Of a stretch of DNA of 64,000 nt, positions 42,894-50,497 are shown piece after piece (within the stretch, counting starts at the first letter, position 1; each line of letters opens with the position of its first letter). Both the position numbers and the translations under genes were made by a program. The DNA is from Bradyrhizobium sp. LTSP885 (GTDB lineage Bacteria; Pseudomonadota; Alphaproteobacteria; Rhizobiales; Xanthobacteraceae), in assembly GCF_000938305.1 (NCBI RefSeq), contig NZ_JYMT01000038.1, positions 380,136 through 444,135 of the forward strand. Reading direction: 5' to 3'. The notes below the pieces were generated by a model that saw only the letters and a list, made by a program, of their open reading frames with translations, made no database searches and was not told the DNA's origin.

Positions 42894-43703
42894 GTGCAAA
42901 CCTTAAATCCATCAGGCTTCCTCACCATCGACGGCGCCGATCTCGAATACCGCATGATCGGTCCGTCACCCGATGCCGCACCGACCATCGTGATGCTGCA
43001 TGAAGGCCTCGGCTCAGTCGGGCTATGGGGCGACTTCCCCGAGAAGCTGCAGGCTGCGACCGGCGCCGGCGTATTCGTCTATTCGCGCGCAGGCTATGGC
43101 GCCTCGACGCCAGCACAGTTGCCGCGCCTGGTCGACTACATGCATATCGAGGCACTCGATGTGCTGCCGAAACTGCTTGATAGCATCGGCTTCCGCCGCG
43201 GCTTGCTGGTCGGCCATTCCGACGGCGCGTCGATCGCGGCGATCTATGCCGGCGCGCATCAGGATCATCGCCTGCAGGGCATCGCGCTGATCGCGCCGCA
43301 TTTCATCGTCGAGGACATCTCGGTGACATCGATCGCCGAGATCAGGACGGCGTATGAGACCACCGACCTCCGCGACAAGCTCGCGCGCTGGCACAAGGAT
43401 GTCGACAACGCCTTCCGCGGCTGGAACGGCGCCTGGCTCGATCCAAAATTCCGCGACTGGGATATCTCCGAATATCTCGCCTATGTCCGCGTGCCCGTGC
43501 TGATCGTGCAGGGCGTCGACGATCAATACGGCACGATGCGCCAGGTCGAGATCGCCCGGGACGAGTGCTACTGCCCGGTCGACGTCGCCGTCATCGCCGG
43601 TGCCGGCCATTCGCCGCACCGTGAGGCGCCCGCGGTGACGCTGGAGGCGGTCACCGAATTCGCTCTCGTGGCGCTCCGCGACGACCAGACGTTGGCCGCC
43701 TGA
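42894..43703 (+). CDS. Alpha/beta hydrolase in box cluster
   Basis: A 269-residue alpha/beta-hydrolase. The oxyanion region is MLHEGLGSVGLW, the nucleophile Ser in GHSDGAS (~residue 100), the Asp in QGVDDQYG and the His in GAGHSPHRE. Glu replaces the usual Gly in HEG, a variant seen in a subgroup of benzoate-cluster hydrolases. The GTG at 42894 behind GAGGAAGG fits the family start. It is placed between the ligase and boxC, so it may be a thioesterase or lactonase that clears dead-end intermediates. The function is inferred from context. Confidence 0.82.
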   Translation: MQTLNPSGFLTIDGADLEYRMIGPSPDAAPTIVMLHEGLGSVGLWGDFPEKLQAATGAGVFVYSRAGYGASTPAQLPRLVDYMHIEALDVLPKLLDSIGFRRGLLVGHSDGASIAAIYAGAHQDHRLQGIALIAPHFIVEDISVTSIAEIRTAYETTDLRDKLARWHKDVDNAFRGWNGAWLDPKFRDWDISEYLAYVRVPVLIVQGVDDQYGTMRQVEIARDECYCPVDVAVIAGAGHSPHREAPAVTLEAVTEFALVALRDDQTLAA

Positions 43704-43763
43704 CATTTATCTCCGGCCGTAGGCCATTGGCCGAACGGGCAATTTGGCCAACATGAAACAAAA

Positions 43764-43817
43764 TGCATGTTTTTGCGTTTCGACCTAGACTAGATCGAAA
43801 ACATGCACTATTGTGCA
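43764..43817. promoter_or_regulatory. TGCA-N6-TGCR repeats upstream of boxC, candidate BoxR operator
   Basis: TGCA-N6-TGCG (43764-43777) and TGCA-N6-TGCA (43804-43817) lie 40 bases apart, about four helical turns, just before boxC. BzdR/BoxR are known to recognise TGCA repeats of this spacing. The region between (ACCTAGACTAGATCG) may hold the promoter. Confidence 0.65.
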
Positions 43818-43865
43818 TGAAGTAAATCCAACGAAGCGCAACCAATAAACTTGAAGGGTGGCCCA

Positions 43866-45554
43866 ATGGCTGGCGACGATCGTGTCCTTGCAGGCGGGGC
43901 GAAATACATCGATTTCCAGACCGAGCCGTCGCGCTACCGGCACTGGAAGCTGGACGTGCAGGGCGATGTCGCGACGCTGACCATGGACGTCGACGAGAAT
44001 GCCGGCCTGTTCGAGGGCTATCAGCTCAAGCTCAATTCCTACGACCTCGGCGTCGACATCGAACTTGCCGACGCCGTGCAGCGGCTGCGCTTCGAGCATC
44101 CCGAGGTGAAGGTCGTGGTGATGCGCTCGGGCAAGAACCGGGTGTTCTGCGCCGGTGCCAACATCCGCATGCTCGCGGGCTCGACCCATGCGCACAAGGT
44201 CAATTTCTGCAAATTCACCAACGAGACCCGCAACGGCCTGGAAGATTCCTCGGAGAATTCCGGCCAGAGCTTCATCACCGTGATCAACGGCACCGCGGCC
44301 GGCGGCGGCTATGAACTCGCGCTCGCAACCGACCACATCATGATGGCCGATGACGGCGCCGCCGCCGTTGCGCTGCCGGAAGTGCCGCTGCTGGCGGTGC
44401 TGCCGGGCACCGGCGGGCTGACGCGTGTCGTCGATAAGCGCAAGGTGCGCCGCGACCATGCTGATTTCTTCTGCACCATCGAGGAAGGCATCAAGGGCAA
44501 GCGCGCCGTGCAGTGGCGGCTGGTCGACGAGATCGCGCCGAACTCCAAGCTCGAAGGCAAGCTCGCCGAGCGGGTCAAGGAATTTTCCGCGAAGTCGAGC
44601 CGCAACGGCTCCGGCAAGGGTCTTGCGCTGACGCCGCTGAAGCGGACCATCGACGACAGCGCGATCCGCTACGGTTTTGTCAGCGTCGATATCAACCGCG
44701 CCGCGCGGATAGCGACGATCTCGATCAAGGCGCCGGAAACGACCGCGCCGGCGAGCATCGACGGCATGATCGCGCAAGGCGCGGCGTTCTGGCCGCTGCA
44801 GGTCGCGCGCGAGCTCGATGACGCAATCCTGCATCTGCGCATCAATGAACTCGGAACTGCCATGCTGGTGTTCAAGAGCCACGGCGACCGCGCCAATGTC
44901 GTCGCCTATGATGCGTTCCTCGAGGCCAACAAGGCGCACTGGCTGGTCAACGAGATCAGGCATTACTGGAAGCGCGTGCTCAAACGCATCGACGTCACCT
45001 CGCGCACGCTGGTGACGCTGGTCGAGCCCGGCTCCTGCTTCGTCGGCACGCTGGCCGAACTCGTGTTCGCCGCCGACCGCTCCTACATGCTGATCGGCCA
45101 GAAGCAGGGCGACAACCGCGCCCCGCCGACCATCGAACTGACCGCGATGAATTTCGAGCCCTATCCGATGAGCCACGGCCTGACCCGGCTGCAGTCGCGC
45201 TTCCAGGCCGATCCGTCGGATGTCGAGCGCGCGCAGGCGTCGATCGGCAAGGCGCTCGATGCCGAGGAGGCCGAAGAGCTCGGTCTCGTCACTTTCGCGC
45301 TCGACGATATCGATTGGGATGACGAGGTGCGGGTGTTCCTCGAGGAACGCACCTCGTTCTCGCCCGACAGCCTAACCGGCATGGAAGCCAATCTGCGCTT
45401 CGCCGGCCCGGAGACCATGGAATCGAAGATCTTCTCGCGCCTCACCGCGTGGCAGAACTGGATCTTCCAGCGGCCCAACGCGGTCGGTGAAGAGGGCGCC
45501 CTGCGCCGCTACGGCACCGGCCAGAAGGCGCAGTTCGATATGACGAGAGTGTGA
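43866..45554 (+). CDS. boxC: 2,3-epoxybenzoyl-CoA dihydrolase (benzoyl-CoA-dihydrodiol lyase)
   Basis: A 562-residue enzyme of the enoyl-CoA hydratase/isomerase superfamily with a duplicated crotonase-like fold. The first half covers ~residues 30-270 (SGKNRVFCAGANIRML, NGTAAGGGYELALATDHI, LPEVPLLAVLPGTGGLTRVV), the second ~280-500. It opens 2,3-epoxybenzoyl-CoA hydrolytically to 3,4-dehydroadipyl-CoA semialdehyde and formate. The ATG at 43866 is used; the longer frame crosses the operator. It is the first gene after the TGCA array, so it starts its own transcript with boxB. Confidence 0.93.
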   Translation: MAGDDRVLAGGAKYIDFQTEPSRYRHWKLDVQGDVATLTMDVDENAGLFEGYQLKLNSYDLGVDIELADAVQRLRFEHPEVKVVVMRSGKNRVFCAGANIRMLAGSTHAHKVNFCKFTNETRNGLEDSSENSGQSFITVINGTAAGGGYELALATDHIMMADDGAAAVALPEVPLLAVLPGTGGLTRVVDKRKVRRDHADFFCTIEEGIKGKRAVQWRLVDEIAPNSKLEGKLAERVKEFSAKSSRNGSGKGLALTPLKRTIDDSAIRYGFVSVDINRAARIATISIKAPETTAPASIDGMIAQGAAFWPLQVARELDDAILHLRINELGTAMLVFKSHGDRANVVAYDAFLEANKAHWLVNEIRHYWKRVLKRIDVTSRTLVTLVEPGSCFVGTLAELVFAADRSYMLIGQKQGDNRAPPTIELTAMNFEPYPMSHGLTRLQSRFQADPSDVERAQASIGKALDAEEAEELGLVTFALDDIDWDDEVRVFLEERTSFSPDSLTGMEANLRFAGPETMESKIFSRLTAWQNWIFQRPNAVGEEGALRRYGTGQKAQFDMTRV

Positions 45555-45557
45555 GGG

Positions 45558-45623
45558 GCGAATGGTGAGTAGCGAATAGCGAATAGGGATTTTCCATTCG
45601 CTACTCGCCATTCGCTATTCGCC
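45558..45623. repeat. Family F inverted repeat (GCGAATAGCGAATAG type), before boxB
   Basis: GCGAATGGTGAGTAGCGAATAG... pairs with CTACTCGCCATTCGCTATTCGCC. It is built from short direct iterations of AGCGAAT in both arms, so several slipped hairpins are possible. It starts 3 bases after the boxC stop; a matching element follows boxB at 47137-47200. Confidence 0.82.
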
Positions 45624-45681
45624 AAGGCAGCGTTCCAAAGTCAGCTTTTCGCGCAAGTAAGTCCCCAACGGGAGTGTCCCA

Positions 45682-47127
45682 ATGAACATCATGAACGTCG
45701 ACTACTCGACCAAGATTCCCAACAACGTGAATCTGGCCGAGGACCGCCAGGTGCTCAAGGCTCTGGAGGGCTGGCATCCCGGCTATATGGACTGGTGGAG
45801 CGACATGGGGCCGGAGGGTTTCCAGGAATCGCTGGTCTATCTGCGCACCGCCTATTCCGTCGACCCGCGCGGCTGGGCCAAGTTCGACTACGTGCGGATG
45901 CCCGACTATCGTTGGGGCATCCTGCTTGCGCCGCAGGAAGAGAACCGCGTCATCCCGTTCGGCGAGGATTTTGGCAAGCCGGCCTGGCAGGAAGTGCCCG
46001 GCGAGCATCGCGCGATGCTGCGCCGTCTGATCGTGATCCAGGGCGATACTGAGCCTGCGTCGGTCGAACAGCAGCGCCATCTCGGCAAGACCGCGCCGTC
46101 GCTCTACGACATGCGCAATCTGTTCCAGGTCAATGTCGAGGAAGGCCGCCATCTCTGGGCAATGGTCTATCTGCTGCAGAAATATTTCGGCCGCGACGGC
46201 CGCGAGGAAGCCGATGATTTGTTGCGCCGCCGCTCGGGTGACGCGGATTCGCCGCGCATGCTCGGCGCCTTCAACGAGGCGACGCCGGACTGGCTGTCGT
46301 TCTTTATGTTCACCTACTTCACCGACCGCGACGGCAAGATGCAGCTGCATTCGCTGGCGCAGTCGGGCTTCGATCCGCTGTCGCGCACCTGCCGCTTCAT
46401 GCTGACCGAGGAAGCCCATCACATGTTCGTCGGCGAGACCGGCATCACCCGGGTCGTGCAGCGCACCTGCGATGCGATGCGGGAAGCCGGCATCACCGAT
46501 CCGACCGATATTGCAAAAGTCCGCGCGCTCGGCGTCATCGACCTGCCGACCATCCAGAAGAAGCTGAACCTGCATTATTCGCTGTCGCTCGATCTGTTCG
46601 GCTCCGAGGTTTCGACCAATGCGGCGAACGCCTTCAACACCGGCGTCAAGGGCCGCTACAAGGAAACCACGATCGAGGACGACCACCAGCTCAAGAACTC
46701 GACCTATCCGGTGCTCAAGCTCGTCAATGGCGAGATCAAGCGGGTCGACGAGCCGGCGCTGACCGCGCTCAACATGCGGCTGCGCGACGACTACTCGCAG
46801 GATTGCATCAAGGGCATGCTGCGCTGGAATAAGGTGATCTCGTCGTCGGGCTACGGCTTCAAGCTGGAACTGCCGAACGTCGCCTTCCATCGCCAGATCG
46901 GCGAGTTCAGGGATGTCCACGCGACGCCCGACGGTCTGCTGATCGACGATGGTATTTGGGGCAAGCGCAAGAACGAGTGGCTGCCGTCGACCGCGGACGG
47001 CGACTTCATCGCGTCGCTGATGAAGCCGGTGACCGAGGCCGGCGAATTCGCCTCCTGGATCTCGCCGCCGAAGGTCGGCATCGACAACAAGCCGGGCGAC
47101 TTCGAGTATGTGAGGATCGAGACCTGA
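45682..47127 (+). CDS. boxB: Benzoyl-CoA 2,3-epoxidase, diiron oxygenase subunit BoxB
   Basis: A 481-residue class I diiron oxygenase that epoxidises benzoyl-CoA with O2. Metal ligands are visible in the two ExxH motifs, EEGRHLW (~residue 153) and EEAHHMFVGE (~250). The N-terminus (MNIMNVDYSTKIPNNVNL) and RMPDYRWGI region are typical of BoxB. GGGAGTGTCCC precedes the ATG. It needs the BoxA reductase, whose gene is not in this window. It is probably cotranscribed with boxC and flanked on both sides by the same repeat family. Confidence 0.94.
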   Translation: MNIMNVDYSTKIPNNVNLAEDRQVLKALEGWHPGYMDWWSDMGPEGFQESLVYLRTAYSVDPRGWAKFDYVRMPDYRWGILLAPQEENRVIPFGEDFGKPAWQEVPGEHRAMLRRLIVIQGDTEPASVEQQRHLGKTAPSLYDMRNLFQVNVEEGRHLWAMVYLLQKYFGRDGREEADDLLRRRSGDADSPRMLGAFNEATPDWLSFFMFTYFTDRDGKMQLHSLAQSGFDPLSRTCRFMLTEEAHHMFVGETGITRVVQRTCDAMREAGITDPTDIAKVRALGVIDLPTIQKKLNLHYSLSLDLFGSEVSTNAANAFNTGVKGRYKETTIEDDHQLKNSTYPVLKLVNGEIKRVDEPALTALNMRLRDDYSQDCIKGMLRWNKVISSSGYGFKLELPNVAFHRQIGEFRDVHATPDGLLIDDGIWGKRKNEWLPSTADGDFIASLMKPVTEAGEFASWISPPKVGIDNKPGDFEYVRIET

Positions 47128-47136
47128 GATAGAGGC

Positions 47137-47200
47137 AAATAGCGACTGGTGAATGGCGAATGAGGGAACTGCCATTCGCCATTCGCTACTCACCATTCGC
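47137..47200. repeat. Family F inverted repeat, after boxB
   Basis: GCGACTGGTGAATGGCGAATG at the left pairs with CATTCGCTACTCACCATTCGC at the right. It is the partner of 45558-45623 and begins 10 bases after the boxB stop. Confidence 0.82.
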
Positions 47201-47232
47201 GTTGAGCCAGTTGGGAATTCGGTGGTGCCGTC

Positions 47233-48072
47233 ATGAGTGAAGAGACTTTTCCAGGCCCGGGCCTGCGTCCGCTGCGGCTTCAGATTGGCGGGCAGACGAT
47301 CTCAGGCTTCGAAAGCCCAGGCAGCGGCCGCCCGATCCTGCTGATCCACGGCAATTCATCGTCATCCCGGATCTGGCAGAAGCAACTCGAGGGGCCGCTC
47401 GGCGCCAAATATCGGCTGATTGCGATCGATCTTCCCGGCCATGGCGAATCGTCGCCGGCGTCCAATCCGGAGCAGGACTATTCAGGTCCGGGTTATGCGG
47501 GGTGCATCGCTGCCGTCGCGCGCGAACTCGATCTGAAGGACGCTGTGGTGGTCGGCTGGAGCCTTGGCGGACACGCCGTGCTCAATGCGGCGCCTTCACT
47601 GCCGCCGGCGGCTGGGCTGATGATTTTCGGCACGCCGCCGCTCGGCAAGACGCCTGACGGATTTTCCGGCTTCAAGGGGCTGTCGGCGACCGCCTTCACG
47701 CCGGCGCCTGGTGATGCTGACATCGCGGAGTGGCTGACATCGGCCTTCGCGCCGGGCTATTCGTCGATACCATCGTTCGTCGAAGCTGATTTTCGCCGCA
47801 CCGACGGCAACGCGCGCGGCTATCTCGGCGCCAGCGCGCAGGCCGGCCGCTTCGCCGATGAGGTCGAGATCGTGCGCGATCTCAAGATCCCGCTCGCGAT
47901 CGTGCAAGGAAGCGAAGAGCAGATCGTCGATCTCGGCTATCTGCAGCGGCTGTCCGCACCGACGCTGTGGCGCGGACAGGTTCAGGTGATCGACGGCGCC
48001 GGCCACGCCACCCAATGGGAGAAGGCCGAAGCCTTCGACCGGATCGTCGACGATTTCGCGTCGAGCGTTTGA
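47233..48072 (+). CDS. Alpha/beta hydrolase, downstream of boxB
   Basis: A 279-residue alpha/beta-hydrolase. The oxyanion motif is IHGNSSSSRIW (~residue 37), the nucleophile Ser in GWSLGGHA (~108), the Asp likely in the VQGSEEQIVDLGY segment and the His in DGAGHATQWEKAE. A ~30-residue N-terminal extension (LRPLRLQIGGQTISGF) precedes the core. It is the last plus-strand gene of the box operon and differs from the hydrolase at 42894. A thioesterase acting on an acyl-CoA intermediate is a reasonable guess; its substrate is not known. Confidence 0.82.
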   Translation: MSEETFPGPGLRPLRLQIGGQTISGFESPGSGRPILLIHGNSSSSRIWQKQLEGPLGAKYRLIAIDLPGHGESSPASNPEQDYSGPGYAGCIAAVARELDLKDAVVVGWSLGGHAVLNAAPSLPPAAGLMIFGTPPLGKTPDGFSGFKGLSATAFTPAPGDADIAEWLTSAFAPGYSSIPSFVEADFRRTDGNARGYLGASAQAGRFADEVEIVRDLKIPLAIVQGSEEQIVDLGYLQRLSAPTLWRGQVQVIDGAGHATQWEKAEAFDRIVDDFASSV

Positions 48073-48098
48073 AGATCGAGTCATGACCTTCTTCACTT

Positions 48099-48235
48099 CT
48101 CCCCGCTTGCGGGGAGAGGTCGGATCGCATCGCCAGATGTGATCCGGGTGAGGGGGTACAGGTCAACGACTGGCACCACCTCGCGGAGAGAGCCCCTCAC
48201 CCCCAACCCTCTCCCCGCAAAAGCGGGGCGAGGGA
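48099..48235. repeat. Dispersed palindromic intergenic repeat, family A
   Basis: CTCCCCGCTTGCGGGGAGAGG at the left and CTCTCCCCGCAAAAGCGGGGCGAGG at the right are inverted, with CCGGGTGAGGGGG/CCCCTCACCCCC arms inside. It lies between the box operon and the convergent SDR gene and may end both transcripts. Confidence 0.87.
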
Positions 48236-48265
48236 GCGCACTCCCAATGCCGCGCGTTCGCGCGC

Positions 48266-49066
48266 CTACCCCGCGATCTCAAGTCCCGCGTTCGCGTAAA
48301 CCACGCCGCCATCGACCGCGATCGTGTTGCCGACCACGTAGTCGCCGGCGCGTGAGGCGAGATAGATCGCAACCCCCGCCATGTCCTCATCGGATCCGAT
48401 CCGCCGCGCCGGAATGCGTTGTGCGACCTCGTCCGAATGGTCGCGGGCGGCACGGTTCATGTCCGACTTGAACGCTCCCGGCGCAATCGCGGTGACGTTG
48501 ATATTTTCCTTGATCAGCCGGGTTGCCATGCGCCGCGTCAGATGGATCACCGCGGCCTTGCTCGCGGCGTAGGAATAGGTCTCGCCCGGATTGACGAAGA
48601 TGCCGTCCACCGATGCGATGTTGATGACCTTGGCGGGGCGCTCAGGTGACGCCGCGGCGCGCAGCGGCTTCGCCAGCGCCTTGGTCAGGAAGAACACCGA
48701 CTTGACGTTGAGGTCCATGACCTTGTCCCAGCCGCTTTCCGGGAATTCGTCGAAATCCGCGCCCCAGGCGGCGCCTGCATTGTTGACGAGAATGTCGAGC
48801 TTCGGCTCCAGCTTGATGATCTCAGCCGCGAGCTTGTCGCAACCGGCAACCGTCGAAATGTCGATCGGCAGCGCGATGCATTCGCCGTCATAGGCGCCCG
48901 TGAGTTCCTGCGCGGTCGCCTCGCAGGGCCCGGCCTTGCGCGCGGTGATGTAGACCTTCGCGGCTCCCTGCGCGAGGAAGCCGGCCGCGATCATCTTGCC
49001 GATGCCGCGCGATCCGCCGGTCACCAGTGCGACGCGGCCTTTGAGTGAGAACAGATCCTTGAACAT
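48266..49066 (-). CDS. SDR family oxidoreductase
   Basis: A 266-residue classical short-chain dehydrogenase. The cofactor motif TGGSRGIGK is at residue ~16, NNAG at ~95, the catalytic Ser in NIASVDG, and Tyr-Lys in YSYAASKAAV (~165). GGGAGG precedes the ATG at 49066. It is similar to RhlG/FabG-like reductases. It converges with the box operon rather than being part of it, so a role in benzoate catabolism is uncertain; general 3-oxoacyl or polyol reduction is equally likely. Confidence 0.85.
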   Translation of the reverse strand: MFKDLFSLKGRVALVTGGSRGIGKMIAAGFLAQGAAKVYITARKAGPCEATAQELTGAYDGECIALPIDISTVAGCDKLAAEIIKLEPKLDILVNNAGAAWGADFDEFPESGWDKVMDLNVKSVFFLTKALAKPLRAAASPERPAKVINIASVDGIFVNPGETYSYAASKAAVIHLTRRMATRLIKENINVTAIAPGAFKSDMNRAARDHSDEVAQRIPARRIGSDEDMAGVAIYLASRAGDYVVGNTIAVDGGVVYANAGLEIAG

Positions 49067-49266
49067 GTAGCCTCCCTGATTCAGGCCAAGCGTTCTGGGC
49101 GCGTTGGCCGGGCTAGTCAAGGAACCGCCCGGGCACGCGGGGACGTTCAATCATCCTGCACCATGCGGTGCTGCTGCACGGGTACGATCAAGTATTCTTG
49201 AGATGTGATGCAGTGCACAAATTCGCGGGGCGGTTTGCGGCATCATGCCCGTGGGTGGAATTCCAA

Positions 49267-49302
49267 GGCAAGTTTCGAGGCAAGTTTCGAGGCTAATTTC
49301 GA
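49267..49302 (+). repeat. Three tandem 12-bp units (GGCAAGTTTCGA)
   Basis: GGCAAGTTTCGA occurs twice exactly, followed by GGCTAATTTCGA. The units keep a reading frame (repeating Glu-Ala-Ser-Phe) with the gene at 49319 and lie between its ATG at 49319 and an earlier in-frame ATG at 49205. They are either in its leader or in an N-terminal extension. Confidence 0.75.
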
Positions 49303-49318
49303 GGCAGGAGTTCCTGAT

Positions 49319-49534
49319 ATGAAGCACGTTTCATTGCCGGCGACGGGCGTGACGCCCGTTACCCTCATTGCTTTTGGCAGACGACGCAAAGGTTTGTTCG
49401 CGTCGATTCTTGGCGCGCTTCACCACGCGCGCAAGGTCCAGGCCAGCCGCGTCATCAAGCGGTATCAGCATCTGATCGATCGGGCCGAGCAGCGCCGCGC
49501 CGAACTGGAGGGGCACGGCAATGTCGGTCACTGA
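49319..49534 (+). CDS. Small hypothetical protein
   Basis: A 71-residue basic protein starting MKHVSLPATGVTPV. After an Arg/Lys patch (FGRRRKG) comes a helix-rich part (ASRVIKRYQHLIDRAEQRRAEL). AGGAG 8 bases before the ATG at 49319 supports this start; an in-frame ATG at 49205 would add a 38-residue extension containing the 12-bp tandem repeat. It overlaps the next small gene by 14 bases, so translation is probably coupled. No family is recognised. Confidence 0.55.
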   Translation: MKHVSLPATGVTPVTLIAFGRRRKGLFASILGALHHARKVQASRVIKRYQHLIDRAEQRRAELEGHGNVGH

Positions 49535-49715
49535 ACGATCGTCCGCGCGCAAATCGGCGGTCCGGATTCCTGAGCCCAGCGAGACCACGTGGCTTGCCGC
49601 GATCGCGGTCGGATTTCTCGTCCTTCACCTTCTCACGGCGATCTTGCTGATGCCGGCTGCCAAGAGCGATCCGGCAAGTCAGCGGGAAGAGACGAGAGCC
49701 GTTCTCACCGACTAG
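49521..49715 (+). CDS. Small membrane protein
   Basis: A 64-residue protein with a polar N-terminus, one hydrophobic helix at about residues 25-46 (LAAIAVGFLVLHLLTAILL) and a polar tail. GGAGG sits before its ATG inside the end of the previous gene. It looks like a single-pass inner-membrane protein. It is likely made together with the product at 49319; the function is unknown. Confidence 0.6.
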   Translation: MSVTERSSARKSAVRIPEPSETTWLAAIAVGFLVLHLLTAILLMPAAKSDPASQREETRAVLTD

Positions 49716-49765
49716 CATTCCTCGCAGTCATTCCATCATTGCCGCTACCAGCCGGAGGTCAGTTC

Positions 49766-50494
49766 ATGGCCGACGTCACGTCATTCCTTGTGCTCAGCGC
49801 CGCCGTGTTCTGCGGCGCCTTCGTGTCAGGTCTCGCCGGCTTCGCCTTCTCCGCGGTCGCCGGCGCCATTCTGTTGCATGCGATGCCGCCGACCGAGGCG
49901 GTGCCGCTGATGATGGCCTGCAGCGTCGGCGTGCAGGGGGCCAATCTCTGGGCGCTTCGACAGAACATTCAGTGGAAGCAAAGCCTGCCGCTGATTCTCG
50001 GCGGCCTGCTCGGTGTGCCGATCGCGCTCTGGCTGCTGCACAACACAGACAGCCGCATTTTCCGCGAAGGTTTTGGCGTGTTGGTCGCCGTCTACGCCGG
50101 GTACATGCTGTTCAGGCCGGCGATCGCCTACGTTCAAGCAATGCACCAGGGGCGCAACGCGCTCGTCGGATTCGGCGGCGGCCTGATCGGAGGGCTGACG
50201 GCGATGCCCGGTGCCTTGCCGACCATCTGGTGCGACATGCACGGCGTGCCGAAGCAGCAGCAGCGCGGCCTGGTGCAACCCTTCATTGCCGCGATGCAGC
50301 TCTCCGCACTGGCGATGCTGCTGTTGCATCACGACCTGCCGTTATCAGTCGTTCGCGACGTCGTTCTCGGTGCGCCGGCGCTGCTCGCCGGATCGTGGCT
50401 TGGAATTTTCGCGTTTCGCAATATCAACGAGGCCAATTTCAGGCGCGTGATTCTCGGCCTGCTGCTGGTTTCAGGCTTGCTGCTGGTGGTTTGA
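49766..50494 (+). CDS. TauE/SafE family sulfite exporter-like permease
   Basis: A 242-residue membrane protein with about seven hydrophobic helices and the family's repeated small-residue motifs (GFAFSAVAGAIL, GFGGGLIGGLTAMPG). TauE/SafE permeases move sulfite, sulfoacetate or other organic anions. GGAGG before the ATG at 49766 marks the start. It converges with the polysaccharide deacetylase gene, the stops lying 3 bases apart, so there is no room for a terminator. The substrate is not predictable. Confidence 0.83.
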   Translation: MADVTSFLVLSAAVFCGAFVSGLAGFAFSAVAGAILLHAMPPTEAVPLMMACSVGVQGANLWALRQNIQWKQSLPLILGGLLGVPIALWLLHNTDSRIFREGFGVLVAVYAGYMLFRPAIAYVQAMHQGRNALVGFGGGLIGGLTAMPGALPTIWCDMHGVPKQQQRGLVQPFIAAMQLSALAMLLLHHDLPLSVVRDVVLGAPALLAGSWLGIFAFRNINEANFRRVILGLLLVSGLLLVV

Positions 50495-50497
50495 CGA

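Noticed and set aside
49267..49302. Short CRISPR-like tandem repeat
   Set aside because: Units are 12 bp and directly adjacent without spacers, and no cas gene is present.
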